From: Bradysia coprophila
Lineage: Eukaryota; Arthropoda; Insecta; Diptera; Sciaridae
DNA length: 64,000 bases
Direction: 5' to 3'
Assembly: GCF_014529535.1 (NCBI RefSeq)
Contig: NC_050737.1
Location: 3,194,447-3,258,446 of the forward strand
This document shows positions 1-13,123 of the stretch, one piece after another; within the stretch, counting starts at the first letter, position 1, and each line of letters begins with the position of its first letter. Both the position numbers and the translations under genes were made by a program. Under the pieces are notes generated by a model that saw only the letters and a list, made by a program, of their open reading frames with translations, searched no databases and was not told the DNA's origin.

Positions 1-2615
1 GATAATCGGTTCTTAGATCGGGCTGGTTTAACTGGTGTTCCACCTCCATCACCGTACTTACGTCAAGAACTGCATCATCATCAGCATCAGCACACTCATT
101 TACATCAGCATCAACAACTATTACCGGCTGCATCACCAGCACCAGCTCCACTCTTTCCACCACCACTATTTAAGGATATTCCGAAAATGGGAGCTGTTGA
201 TTCTCCATTTTATCGAACAGGTGCTTTAGGAATGCCAACTGCATATCCAGGATATTCGCCTGGATTATTGCATCCGGGCCTCGGTGGGCCCACACCATTT
301 GTGCCACCCAGCCATTTGCCATCATTTGCGCCAAAGGTAAATTGCTAAACTGTCGAATCTGTAAACGCGTAACTTCTTTCAGTTTAATACCGACAAAGAC
401 GAGTCAAAACGTTCAGCCGCATGCCGATCAAAAAAATAACAATCAAAATATTACAAATTTCTCTGCCACAGCATATACTCATCAACAATCGTCATCATCA
501 TCACTTTTAGACTGTATCATCCAGCGTTGACATTCACATCTTTTCATTTTTTTTTTTTTATTTTTAATTTGTACACATTTCAGTTGTTAATTTAATTATT
601 TTTCAGTTTTCTAAAAAACACTCTGTCATTATTGCATTTGCATTCTAACAAATTCTTGCTTTTCGTTTGTTTCGCAGCCACCACATCCTGCAGTTGATCC
701 CACTAAACCTAAACAAGTGGTAGGTGCCCAATTTACTCCTAATTTGTGTTATTTCGTTTTTTTTCGTTCGTTTTTTATTGCTTTGAATTAATAAGCCCAT
801 GCCGCTGCTTCCTTGATATTTTATTGCCCTATTGGTATCATGGTTCAGTTTATTTGGCTTTCAATTCGTTACCTTCACATTTTATTCATTCATATTTATG
901 CCATAGGCCGGGTCTAATAAATTGATTTGCTCAATTCTTTGTATGTTACGGAATTTTCTAAAGGAAAATCCAGACACAGAATCAGGCGCTAAATCTATCA
1001 GTCCCGACTTGATGTGATTTCGTAATTCATCAACGAAACAAAAACAATTTATACAAAACACATGCCTTTGCGTCGGACATTGTCGCGTGTGACATTTTAT
1101 TTGGAGAATCAATTTTTAAAAAATATTCCAGAAGGCCGGACGATGGAATGCAATGCATGTGCGTATCGCATGGGAGATATATCACCATCAAGCCAAACAA
1201 AATCCAGATAAGACTGCAACACCTGGAATCGGTGTCAAAACAGACATGTTGCGACCGCCTACACATATATTCCCACCTGCTGGTGTACCAAGATCGCACG
1301 AATTACCATCATCATTCCCACCATCTGGTTTGCCCGGTCGACCTCCATACGAATCTGGACCGATGCCAGGAAGTTTTCTGGGGACGCCTGGTAGTCATTT
1401 AGGTTCGTAGAATGTTTATTCATTAATATTTCAACAATGGAAGACCGTTCGTTACAATATTGTCGTTTAATCTTTTAGGAGGAGCAGTTTCTCCATTTGG
1501 CAGATACGGCAGTCCATTTAGTAGTTTTCCCGGCATGTCTCCGTTTGCTCGTGAAATGCATATGGGCGGACCAATGTCAAACGTACATGATCCTTGGAGA
1601 AAGTAAGTCACTCACAATTCACCGTTGAAGAACCAAACAGCTGAGCAAAGAAATTTTATTCCAATCTATTCATAGTTCACTCCAACGGACAGTCGGAGCC
1701 TATCCACCACCACCGTCTCCTAGTGTGTGGCCATTGAAACAAGATTCCAGCTTAGAGGCAGCTCGACGAGAAGCTGAAGAACGTGAACGACGCGAACACA
1801 AGCGTCGAGAAGACGAACGACAGTTACGCGAGCGTGAGGAACGTCAAAGGGAACGCGAAAAAGAAGAGAAGCTTCGAAAAGAGGCACAAGAACGCGAAAG
1901 GGAAAGAGAACGGGAACGTGAACGAGAGAGGGAGCGTGAACGACGAGAAAAGGAGAGACGTGACATGGAACGGCGGGAAATGGAACGCGAGCGTATGCTA
2001 CAACAGCAACAACGTTTGTCCGAAAGTACAAAATCGGTGCAACGAGACCGTTCACCACTACGAAATGGAAATGACATTGATCCAACTCAAATAAAAATTG
2101 AGCCGAAACGTGACGACGAAATGCTGATGAGACAATCTTCAATGATGACCGATCCACGATATCATCATCCATCTGCATCGGCTGCTGCAGCTGCTGCACA
2201 CCATTCATACATGACCAGTCGACACGGTCCACACATAATACCGCCACCACCACCGCCACATCTGTCCCGATCGATGCTCGGCCATTCAATGGCTGGTCCA
2301 CCAATGTCACATTACCCACCGCCAGGTCCCGCCTGGGCTATCGATCCGTACGGTCGCGATCCATATCGAATGGATCCGATGCATCAATTACGTTACAATC
2401 CATTAATGGAAGCTGCAATTCGTGTCGAAGAGGAGCGCTCCAAAGCGATGAGCTTGTATGCGGCCCATTCCGTGGCCCATTTGCGCGCAAAGGAACCGAG
2501 TCCGGTTCCGCCGCCACATCACCGTATGCCTCCCGGTTCAATAAAACCATCCGCCACACATATGTCAGTCGGTCCGGATATGCACAAAAAGGAAGACTCA
2601 ACGTCAGCGCGATGA
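1..2615 (+). CDS. Gug: Atrophin/Grunge transcriptional corepressor, 3' exons (5' part outside window)
   Basis: Five exons join without a frame break: 1-336, 678-719 (a 42-nt microexon), 1132-1402, 1479-1602 and 1676-2615 (stop TGA 2613-2615), about 570 residues. All junctions are GT-AG. The protein begins in a Pro/His-rich stretch (HHHQHQHTHLHQHQQ) and reads the Atrophin signature WNAMHVRIAWEIYHHQ. It then has a long Arg-Glu dipeptide region (about 1770-2010) and ends in the conserved block containing AIRVEEERSKAMSLYAAHS and LRAKEPSPVPPPHHRM. Atrophins (RERE/ATN1; Grunge in Drosophila) are nuclear corepressors that recruit histone deacetylases and act with nuclear receptors such as Tailless. 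The ELM2/SANT half would lie upstream of this window. Identification is strong; the exact exon ends are read by eye. Confidence 0.93.
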
Positions 2616-5600
2616 TAAATAATTAACGTGAAATTGATCGCGGGATCGATTTGAAATTGGATCATTGCAATTCCATGGAAGGAAGAAGAAAGAAAGGTAA
2701 AACAGAATGGAAATTTTTTGGAGGAAGGAGTAAAAAACGTTCCGAGTGCGCAATTTCCGGTGTACATTATCCTAAACAACTGTTTGTTTGTTTTTTAACA
2801 GAAAATTTTCTTTTATTTTTTTTTAATGGTATAAAGGAGTGTGTGGTTCACATTAATTTTTATTGAATGACTAAGCTACTTATTGTGATTTAAACAAAAA
2901 AAATGAAAAAGTAAAAAAACAAGAAAATGAAAACCCTGTCTGTAAATAGTTTCCTAGACCAAAACAAGAAGAAGAAGAAAAAAAAAAATTATAGAAATGT
3001 AAATTATGTACATACATAGATGAGAGGACAATTTTTTAATTAGTTGTTGTGCGTGCGCTTATTTTTCGATAAAAAAAAATAAAAAACAAAATAAAAATAA
3101 AAAACTAACAACAAAAAATAAAAAAAAAATCTTCAAAAAAAAAAACTGGCAAAGACGTAGAGACTTGTAATTTAAAAAAATCTAAGAATTCATACAAAAA
3201 AAATTTGGTAATTTATTTAGACAAACCAGTAACAGAGGTTAATTAAAAATGCATAACTCAATTTAATTGAAAAAAAAAAAAACAAATATGAAAAAAAATA
3301 TCGGGGTTGATGGATAGCAGTGTGGATCGTGTTAATGGTCTCTGTTTTATTTTTATTTTGAATATTTGAAATGCAAAACAAAATCTTTTTGTAGAATTTT
3401 AATGAATTTCCGATTACAAACACATACACACATCCGTACAACAATCCATCAATCAGGATACACCCACACAAACGACAAACGGGTGCTCATAATGAAATAA
3501 TTTAAGTAACTTAATTAAGTCACATCAAAAGATTATTTATTAATCGAAAAAAGCAAAAAAAAAGAAAAGAAAAAAAAAACTGAGAATTAAACAAAAAAAA
3601 ATTAAAAATACTGAGAAAGAAATTCAAAATTTTTACAACCAACACACCTAATTGTATAAAAAAGAAAGAAAGCGGAAAACGTTGCATTTCGAATGGGGGC
3701 GATAAATGTTTAATTTTATCGGCTCCATTTCTATCACATTATTAATTGCATTTTTTTTCTCTTCAATTTATTTTGATTTAGATAATTTTAGGTAAATTTG
3801 AATCTCTTTTTATCTCTTAAAAAAAACCAACCGACCAACCAGTCAATTCAATGCGTGTCATAATGTAATATGTCATCGGATGCATTGGTGAAATAATTTT
3901 TTTTTTCATGCCACATGATATTTCCCTTTTGTGTTTAAAGCAACAACAACAACAACAAAAAAAATTGTTTCGGCTGAGAAGAAAATCGAAAGTATTACAA
4001 ACAAATCAAATTGATTCCTGTGAATAGTTGTGAACCTCAAACAAAGTACGAAAATTTGTTTAGCATCATCAGTGCTGGCGGGGACCCATTAAAATGATCT
4101 TTGTGTCCAAAACGAAAGAAATTTCAACAATTGTCTCAATAGCTTTTCGCACATTTTTTCATAATTGTATGTTTTCCACAAAAGTTTTGACATTTTGAAT
4201 ACCGGTTGGTCTTCTTGACCAGTGGAACTCGTCTTAAACGGGAACAAGCAAACAACAACAACAAAAAAACGTCTCTCAAAACGTATTAATACTCCGAACG
4301 ATTCGACATCAATTATATCATGTAGGGACCAAGAGAGTACGTTTGGTATATCGAATCATATGGACACAGATTTGCTACTTAAACAAAATTGCTGGTCACA
4401 TCTGATGCTCATGAGACCATTTGTAAGATTCATTATTAGTTAAAGTCTAATTTCTCTGACTTCACCAAGTGTTAGCCAGCCCCAAATGATCATCGTGGTT
4501 TATTTACCTAATTTCCTTATACATTTTCGAATCCTAGACTATGCCATTCCAAATCAAAAGTAATGAATCGAGACACTTTGTTGAAATGTATCCGGAAATA
4601 GGTAAACTTTCGCTCTCATTGAGTTTGTCCTGTTTAAAATTTAAACCAATCATCGCACATCTCATCGTAGTTTCCAGTATTTTATACTACATCACAAATT
4701 AACGATTTGCATGAATGATCTCCGGTCAGCGCTTCCGCCAACCAAAAATAAAAAAGAGATTAGCGGACACAGCATAAAATTGTACTTTTATTTTGATCAG
4801 CTATAATCGCGTGCATCTGATAAAGAGTCCAATTTTATGCTCTGTTTGCTTACTAATGTTTCGAAAATCATTGTAACTGGAAGCGTACATGATGTGTCCA
4901 GCGATCGTCGTCGTTGACTATTTCCTGGAAATAATATTGTTGCTCTTTCGCTGAGAGCCGGATCGATTTGAATTCAAATATTCTGTTAGGTGGACCAGTA
5001 TAACCAGCATTTCGTACGGAAATTCTGATTATACTGGCCCAGAAACAGATCGGAATTTTTAGTGTGTGTGTGTGTGTGAGAACAGAAAAAAAATGAATCT
5101 GAACAAATCGATCATTTCCATGCAATTTCGTTGAAAAGGAAATCGTTTTAAGGTTTCAATTAAATATTTAAAAAAAAGACACCCCCGTCAGAACAGATTG
5201 TGTAGTATTCTTGCTAAATCAATATGTGATTTCCATTGGACAACACAAATTTGCACACTGCAGTTACAAAAATTACTGTTTTCGTTTCGGTGTTTGAATA
5301 TTTCATGAACAAGTGTTAAGTTTTCATGTCACACTCCAACTCGTACATTCCACAGTTCAATTTCTGTGGTACGTTGAATACCTTTACGATGGAACGCACT
5401 ATATTGTCGTTATCATGGTTGAAAACAACGGAGGTAAACTTTCTTTAGCTTTGAAGAGCTTTCAGAAGCTTAAAGCTTTTCTAGTATTTTAATAGAAAAA
5501 TTTAGATTTTAAATCAAATATTCAAAGCTCGCAAAAGTTCTTCAAAGCTAAACTTAAAATTCTCCTACTTCGTTCATACAAAAAGGTATCGTGCCAATTG

Positions 5601-6640
5601 GCATAGTGATGTTATGATCATTGGTCAGGGTTCACCAGTCTAACCCACTCAATGCAGATCACAAAACGAAATTTAATTTAACTTGACGAGACTCAAACCG
5701 TTTACCGTCAGTTTGTGCGACTTGGTATTTTGGTATCTCAGACGCCAATAAAATAGAAACATGATCCTGGACTGCATATCCAGAGTAATTTAGCATAGTG
5801 CAAATTTGTGTTTTTTCGGATAAATTGACCATGTTTATGTGAGTGTGATTCATCAATTCGCTAACGGTGTGAATTGTGAGAGGCCTAAAATCAAACTTAT
5901 GGACAAGAATAAACTTAATTAAAAATCATGCAAAATTATCTATCCAGAGGATCAATTTTATGTAAACGGTTTATCCATTTTGAATCTTTTGTTTAAGCAA
6001 TTATTTATATCTGTTTTAGTTGCTTCAAATTAAACTATTCAAAAAAAATAAACAAAACAAAAAATGAAATAATTCTTATATTCTAATATTATAATTATAA
6101 TAAAAAAATATTTAAGCCAAAATATAAGGAATGTAGATAGAAAACGGACAATTATTAAGATAATGGGATAAAAAAAAACACACAACAACAATATTAAATA
6201 TTTAAAAACAAGAAAAAAAATATTTAAAATAATTTTTTTAGCTTAAATTTTATTTAATTCAATTTTTAGTTTCAATTAAATTAAATTTTTTTTTCATTAC
6301 ATTTTATATAAATTAAAACAAAAAATTAAAAATTAAACTGAAAGTCGCATAATTTTAACAAAACAAAAAAAAACATCTTTTTAAAGAAAATGAAAAAAGA
6401 AAAATGAAGAAAATGAAGTAGGACAGATATGAGATATTTTATCTTCCTATTTTCAAATCATTTTTTTTTGTTTTTTGCTCTGAATATTGTACATGTGAAG
6501 AAAAAGTATATATAATGTGAACAAATTATATATTAATAATAAGAGTAATTTTTGTAGATAAATGTGTAAAAGACGATTTCAAAAAGATGAATGATAAAAT
6601 GAATAAATTATAAATATGAACATTTGGCCATTTAATTTTC
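2616..6640 (+). other. Long AT-rich 3' UTR / intergenic DNA downstream of Gug
   Basis: No convincing coding sequence. The stretch is rich in A and T homopolymers and has several AATAAA-type motifs, for example at 6602-6607 just before composition becomes more even. A long 3' UTR fits fly Atrophin genes, but the real polyadenylation site cannot be chosen from sequence alone. A small inverted repeat lies inside it (see 4761-4852). Confidence 0.5.
4761..4852. repeat. Short inverted-repeat (MITE-like) element
   Basis: Arms of about 24 bp at 4761-4784 and 4828-4852 share the core AGCATAAAATTG and its complement. The loop is about 43 bp. No clear target duplication was recognised, so the ends are approximate. 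Confidence 0.45.
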
Positions 6641-8005
6641 TCTCGACATGGATCCATTTTGAGACATGACTTCTTCGAACATTTAAAGAAACAGTACCCA
6701 GGCCCGGATTGGATTATCCGATCGGGATTCGCCCAAAAAGGCCGACAGCTTTTTTTATAGGGATTTGGTCTGGCTTGGAAATATTTGTATTGGAAGCCTG
6801 GTGAGTTGATAGATAGTCAGTCCCTGGCAGGACGTGTTCATCAGCATTATTTCCCTTGACTGAAAGTCAGGGTCTTACACCAGAAAATGTCGAAATATGT
6901 GGGTAACAAAAAAGTTGTGGTTGAAAATTTATGAAAAACATTAAATGTGGGTAACGATTCTTCGTTGAGGGCATGATAACGTGAGTAATTCTCAACCAAT
7001 TTGGATGAATCTTTTTTTTTTAATGTTCGGAAGCTATCCCACGAAAACAGAATTTTACACTATTATAGCCTCAATCGAAAAAGATTGTCAAGTTGTTAGT
7101 CAACTATCAAGTAGGAAGTTTTTTACTTCCTTTACTTACGCCAGAAAAACGCCTCTGATGAAATGATATTCTTTGCAGGCTGTTAGTAGTGTAGAAATCT
7201 TAGAATTCCTAACACAGGCAATATAAGATGAACTATTCTCAACTTATATCTGAATCTTTTTTTAAATGCTTTATTCCAACAATCAACAAAATATTTTAAA
7301 ACGTTTACGAGTGTGAAGTTTGCAAGTCGTGATATATTTTCACGATTGAAGGTTTTGTGAATGTATGACTTCTTTTTTTTTTAACAAAAGAGTAAGAGAA
7401 GAACATCTGTCGCATTTTTCTGTTTTGTGAACGGGTTCTCGTTCCACATTACAGAACATACTTCGCATCTACTCTGATTTATCAAAAGGGCAATCAAAAA
7501 GAATAATAAATAGCTCAGACGAGTGGGAAGTTTACGGCCAGAGCGAAGCGAGCTTACAAAAAGTGGTCAAAAATTACTTCTTACATGGGAAATTATATTC
7601 GAGGGATTTTTTTCCCGGTTTACCAATAAATTTCTCCTTTTACAAATATTTCAAATCATTTAACCATTATGAAGTCGAAATTGGTCCCAATTTACCGAAA
7701 ATATTGGTAAACTGAGTTATTTTTACGGTCTACTGAAAAGTAGTAACGTTCATTTATTACCATCCCTTCTTATATTCGACGGTTTCCAAAGATTTTTTTT
7801 TGATAAATTTTATTGCCATACCTTACTAATGTTCTAAATTTGACAATTTTTTATGACTGAAACAAGCTGGAAGAAGTAGACTTTTGTATTAAATACAATG
7901 ATCAAAAATACATTGAGAAAATTGTCAGCCAAGGGATCTGACTCGCACAAAAGGTGGGACCTAGTTTGAAGATTGCGTTCAGAAAAATTCACATATAATT
8001 CTGAC

Positions 8006-8268
8006 CAAGGTACTGAAAGAACAGGTTAAGTCACATCTGAGGTGATCACGAAGGCGGTGACACACAAATTTTGACAAATAGATGCTTTTTATTTAACAGA
8101 CTCATTACAGATTGTTTGAAATGTGAACTTGATAAAAACTTTTTTTTTTCTTCAAGTTGACATTTCAAACAGTCTGTAATGAGTCTGTTCAACAAAATGT
8201 GTCTATTTGTCAAAATGTGTGTGTCATCCGCTTTCGTGGGCGTCTTAACCTGTTCGTTCAGAACCTTG
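8006..8268. mobile_element. hAT-type MITE, copy 1, with 8-bp target duplication
   Basis: A 263-bp near-palindrome starting CAAGGTACTGAAAGAACAGG and ending in the complement of that end (CTGTTCGTTCAGAACCTTG). It is flanked by the 8-bp direct repeat ATTCTGAC at 7998-8005 and 8269-8276. The arms pair over most of their length, around a T-rich centre near 8140. An 8-bp duplication with short terminal inverted repeats is typical of the hAT superfamily. There is no transposase. A second copy is at 23098-23359 and a half copy near 37640-37768. Confidence 0.85.
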
Positions 8269-8596
8269 ATTCTGACGACAGAAAATAACTTTAAATGTCC
8301 GTACAGCTGGGGGAAAGTTATGAAGTCACATTTTTAACTTTTACAATCCAATTAACGCCGCAAGTGCGGTCGAAATTCAAAATGGAAAGTGCGGAGGTCT
8401 TTCTAACGTAGCGTCATTTTCATACAATTAAGCGTTGAAATGTACTTTTTGGTTCACTTTTTCATCGAATCGTTCGCTTAAAATTCAAATTTTAGGCACA
8501 CTTACGGCGTGAATTGATGTTATTCATTCCACCCGTTATAACACATATATATGTAAAATGTCGTAACATTGGTAATACAGTCGGCGACTCTGAAAT

Positions 8597-8742
8597 AAGT
8601 TGCTCATTTCTCATTTCGTTTCAACTGTTTTACAGCTGGTTCAATTTTACAAACTAAGTTTATACAGCTGGTAACACCGTATAAAGACCTAAAAGAAGTT
8701 TTGCTTGTATAAGTGAAACAGCTGAAATGAAATGAGTAACTT
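8597..8742. repeat. Imperfect inverted-repeat element
   Basis: The left arm (AAGTTGCTCATTTCTCATTT onward, 8597-8633) pairs with the right arm (about 8711-8742, GTGAAACAGCTGAAATGAAA onward). Mismatches suggest an old MITE. The ends and target site are uncertain. Confidence 0.5.
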
Positions 8743-9664
8743 ACTTTAATTTTTTTCCTTGTTACCTCTCTAACTTGAATAATTCTTCACCATTTTTGCT
8801 TTAATTGAAGATCAAATTCTTGAGGTTGAATTCCTATATTATAGCAGAGATTGGCATTGTTTGAAGTATCTATCGTGTGTAAGAAATACTTTCCTATTTT
8901 GAAAAGAATAGGAAGGATTTGTGAACTGCAGCTGCTTGATATTGTAGTACACACAGTCTATTACGCATTCCCTCAGTCAAGTTTGAAAACTGTAAGTACA
9001 GTTTGTAAACCAAAGGCTTATGCAGAATCATCTCCGGCTGGTCGACAAAGACAATACCTTTGTATAGAAAACAACTCAAAGCCAAGACACATACACCGCT
9101 TACACACGTTAAGGTCTATGTGCGCACGTAACACGTATGACTAGTAAACTCGTTGTTTAGAATGTGTTTTGATCAAGTGGTGAAGTTCAGCTGTTGCTGA
9201 TTTTTCCTGTTCTTCAATAACTTCAGTAATTAGTGTTCTAAGCATTAAAGAGCGGAGCGAGCATATTGATCATTACGATAGCGCAGATTGTGATGTGGAT
9301 ATTTCCCTATCAAAACGACAAACGCTGCAATTATCCCGTATTCAGTTATTAAGTTATTAATTTGCGTTTATGTGTACGGCAAATCCATCGTAAGGTAGAC
9401 CTTTGGATAATGTTGACAGGTTTCAGGTTGACATTACTGATAATGATTGCTACCAAAAACTCAGTTTTTGCCAACGCAACAAGATTGATTGGTGAGTGGA
9501 CGTTTATCGAGTTTTATGATTGAACAATCCCCAGACCTTAACCAAAATTCGGATTAATGAAAAATCAATGAATCTCATTACAAAATCAACAAATTTTGAT
9601 TTTTACTATCAAAAACAGAAATTTCATTTTAAACATATATCACATTGGTCCACTCGCATTTCCA

Positions 9665-10935
9665 TCAATCGCACGATCCATCTTTCCAACCATCTCGCCA
9701 CCGTTCATTCACTAATCGACAATCGAAAAGAGGTTTGCCCAATTTGCTATTCACTTTATTATGCATCCGGCACAGCCATTGCGACAGTGAGTGCTGTGAC
9801 GTCGCCTCAATGGGCTCATTGGCTAACCTGTAAATGGTAATGGGAAACGAATTAATGCAACGAACGAACTGTGTATTGGCCTGCACAGCACGTACTCTTT
9901 CTGAAAATCTTTTGCGCACATATCGCATGGATACACTTTGGCGAAAATACTGAAAAATGATGACACATTGCTAACATCCTCCTTGTTCGGTACATCCGGA
10001 TAATTTGCGGCCATCGTATGTAGAAAGCCCCAGGTGGATCGGCCGAGATCATCCTTGTCGTATGGACAGCCATGTCTCTCGCTAGAATTCAATGTAGTCG
10101 TTTCCGTAGGCTAGAAAGATGAAAAATAAATTTACAGCAATGTCGGATGAATTTCTAGGCCCGGATACGTGGTGTTCGATCAGGCTCATTATATACCATT
10201 TGGAAACAGGGGTTGGTGTACACTAGATTACTATTTAATTAGCAGTTAAAGTTGAGAGTAGAATGTTGTTGAAGCTTCTTTGGTGACATATTTTTCGACA
10301 TATTTGTCTTTGCACGAACTTCCGTAACTGTGTACACGATTTCTAGATAGATAGACTAGGTCAGGGTTTCAAACGACTCTCCTTGGGACCTTACAACAAT
10401 ATAGAGGATTTTCAAAATTTTTGTGCTGTTGAAACGACTTCAAAGCCAGTCTGTTTCACGCCTGCCATGGGTTTAAAACTTATTTTCCATGACATGTTAA
10501 TATAACGATTCCCTCATGGAATCCATGCCATTCAAAATTAATGGACAATAGGAATTACTCAGGCATTTCCTAACTTCACATAACCTAACGTTAACTGTGA
10601 CTACACAAATAATTATCGCAAAATCATCTAGATGTTACTCAATAACATGACGAAATTTGTCGCAAGAAATGGAAACACACCTGCTGAACCCTTGGATGAG
10701 AGAAGCCTTTTGACATTATGAAATATCTCAAAATGAATATAGACCCGATCGAGCCACTGTTGTGGAGTAAATTAACATTTAATTCAATCACCTTACTGGT
10801 CTGTCCTGCATTCTGATCCCCGGCGTTTGAGCCAAATAAAACATTTTGCTTCTTTGCCCATGACTTGAAATCCGTACATGTTCTACACGGTACAGCTTTG
10901 TCAGCACTATTTGAATTCGGTTCTAATCCGGGCAT
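9665..10935 (-). CDS. Alr: FAD-linked sulfhydryl oxidase ALR (Erv1/GFER family)
   Basis: Three exons on the minus strand: 10935-10792, 10110-9896 and 9827-9665 (stop TGA), 173 residues. Phases agree at both junctions. In the mitochondrial intermembrane space the enzyme reoxidises Mia40 in the disulfide relay and passes electrons to cytochrome c. The N-terminal shuttle motif CRTC ([10 protein letters not shown]) is in exon 1. The FAD/helical core ([19 protein letters not shown]) and active-site CxxC (YPCDMC) are in exon 2. The conserved tail ([12 protein letters not shown], then FDC and [13 protein letters not shown]) is in exon 3. Length and motif order match the family, and all redox cysteines are present. 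The start is the first ATG upstream of the CRTC motif in that frame. Confidence 0.95.
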
Positions 10936-11433
10936 TTTGTTTTTATTTATAAATTTGCGGAATCAAATGCGTTTTCCAAACTACACTTTCATAACACTAG
11001 GAACTGCTGATAGATATACTCTGCCAGAGCAGAGTCAAAGAATATGTCAAATGAAAAGTACGCACTCTCTACATGCCATATGTCGCTGTCAGTGTTGACA
11101 TACACTTGCGGAAATATAAGATCCAACGATTTCATTTGATTGATATCGTTGGATCGGTTGGATCTTATAGCAAATCTCCTGTTCCGTTCAATACGACCGC
11201 ATCAACTGAAATGAGGGTACAAGCGGGTTTTGTTTGAAAATGTAAAAAATCCGGGACAGTTAGATCAGAAGTTGCTACGCTCTACGAGTAGTTAATTAGA
11301 AGTGTGAGGCCGAGGTTTTTCCGAGACAGCCTCAACCATGACGGAATTAACTTAAAACGTTGATCTCAACAAGCTAAACATAACAGAAATTACGAGGGCA
11401 GCAAGACCGTGAGTCAGTTAATCCACGCCTTTA

Positions 11434-11844
11434 GTCGTATAAATTTATACGACAGAGAGAGCTTTTTTCTCCTTTGTTACGATCTGTCAGTTTTTCTATT
11501 TTGCGATTTAGTATGGAAATGAAAACTAATATTGAGATATCTTTGCTGTTTTGAGTGGTTTTTCATATTTTTTTGGACCAAAATGTTTTAAAATGTGTTT
11601 GGAATCGATTGGCATTAACAGATTGTGTGAAAATATTTTTTTTCTATTTTATTATTATGTTAATGTCAATCGATTCCAAACACACTTTAAAACATTTTGG
11701 TCCAAAAAAATATGAAAAACCACTTAAAATAGCAAAGATATCTCAATTTTAGTTTTCATTTCCATTCTAAATCGCAAAATAGAAAAACTGACAAATCGTA
11801 ACAAAGGAGAAAAAAGCTCTCTCTGAGTGATAAATTTATACGAC
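11434..11844. mobile_element. Long-TIR palindromic MITE, TA target site (Tc1/mariner-like)
   Basis: A 411-bp element whose two halves are near-perfect inverted repeats (about 190 bp each). Both ends read AGTCGTATAAATTTAT inward (the first A belongs to the TA). The arms continue through CAGAGAGAGCTTTTTTCTCC. TA dinucleotides flank it at 11432-11433 and 11845-11846, as expected of Tc1/mariner insertions. There is no coding capacity; reading frames inside it are palindrome artefacts. Confidence 0.7.
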
Positions 11845-12135
11845 TAATGCAAAGCACTGACAGTGCGTTGACTAATGGCGTGGATTTATAGCGGAATACC
11901 AACACTGCGTTGAATCACTTGAACGTAACATATATTCTCATATCAGAAAGCTTTGAAATTCGAAATTTATTCATCTATTCATTGGTTTACTAAAATTTTA
12001 AATTTTCAAGCGCACCTACCACAGTTACTGTACCACTTCATCAACTCATTCGTCATATTTGTTTCGTTGTACGAATTCTTCCGACGGAAGCACGACAGAG
12101 TAAAATAAACCATTTGAAAGGCATTTATTGCCAAG

Positions 12136-12345
12136 CGCGTATGCAAATTATGTTTTCTTCCCGGTATCGAAGTCGAAATTTTCGAAATTTCCCGATATCC
12201 AAATACATAAAATTGACTTCCCGCACATACATTTCCCGCTGGTTTGTTCAGCTATCATTCGATTTCCCGGTATCCAATTTGTTTTCCCAAAAATTTCCCG
12301 GTATCCTGGATACCGCGGATACTCATAATTTGCACACGCGTAATG
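12136..12345. repeat. TIR-flanked repeat with internal CCCGGTATCC motifs
   Basis: The left end GCGTATGCAAATTATG and right end CATAATTTGCACACGC are inverted repeats with one mismatch. Inside, the motif TTTCCCGGTATCC or close variants recur four to five times. A TGCCAAG sequence occurs at both outer edges and may be a target duplication, but the boundary is ambiguous. Probably a degraded MITE. Confidence 0.45.
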
Positions 12346-13123
12346 CCAAGCTTTTTAACGTTGCGATTTGGCAACGGACTAAATGCAACATTAGAACTCA
12401 CCCACAGCGCAAGGCTGTGACGCTTTTCCATTTACCAGGGCTCACGTTTAGTGAATGATTTGAGAAAAAGAAGGGCGTTTCGACCTCGAGAACTAGCGGC
12501 GGTCCAAAAGTCAGAGTGGACTGACTATCTTCAGTTGTTTCCGCTAGCCACTTACACAAGACAGCAGTAAATTTCCGGTTGAATAAATATTTGAATATTT
12601 ACATAGACAAATGCCATCATCCGATGGAAAGTTTGGACATGAGAGTAATGCCACTTCGAAAAAAAAAACGAAGCGTGGCAGACAAGAGTCAAAACATTCA
12701 GCAAAAACAGTCACTAGCACTCTACTTACTCACTCATCATCACAGAAACTTGACAGCCGATTCACTCATTCATCTGTTCGTTCATTGGAAAACAGAAATC
12801 AAAAAATTGATCCAGAACTCTAGGTCCGACTTTAAGTCCGGTACAAAATGGTATGCTTCGGGCAGCTTGTAGCAGCTTGTAGAACCTAATTTAGACTATC
12901 GAATGAGTATTTCAGATAGCTTAGCTGCTAAAACGAGTGTCGCACATTGGATCTATTTCATCACGATACAAATGTAAGATCAAAAGTATGAGCACCTGAG
13001 TCTTCCGTATTTCATATGTAGTAACAATGGATGGTATATCCAAATGTTAGTTCATTGTTCTTGTTAGTGTGCTTACAACGACTGAAGATATTAGATTGGT
13101 TATTTTCTTTGCTCTAAATCAAC

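Larger units (their letters stand above)
6641..9664. other. Intergenic DNA with MITEs, no gene seen
   Basis: Only short, repeat-derived or compositionally poor reading frames occur. Two transposon-like elements are listed separately (8006-8268 and 8597-8742). The rest shows no gene, tRNA or other feature that I can support. Confidence 0.5.

Noticed and set aside
1720-2319. 199-codon open frame on the strand opposite Gug
   Set aside because: It is the antisense shadow of the Arg-Glu and Pro/His-rich coding region; its Val/Leu-rich composition is a by-product.
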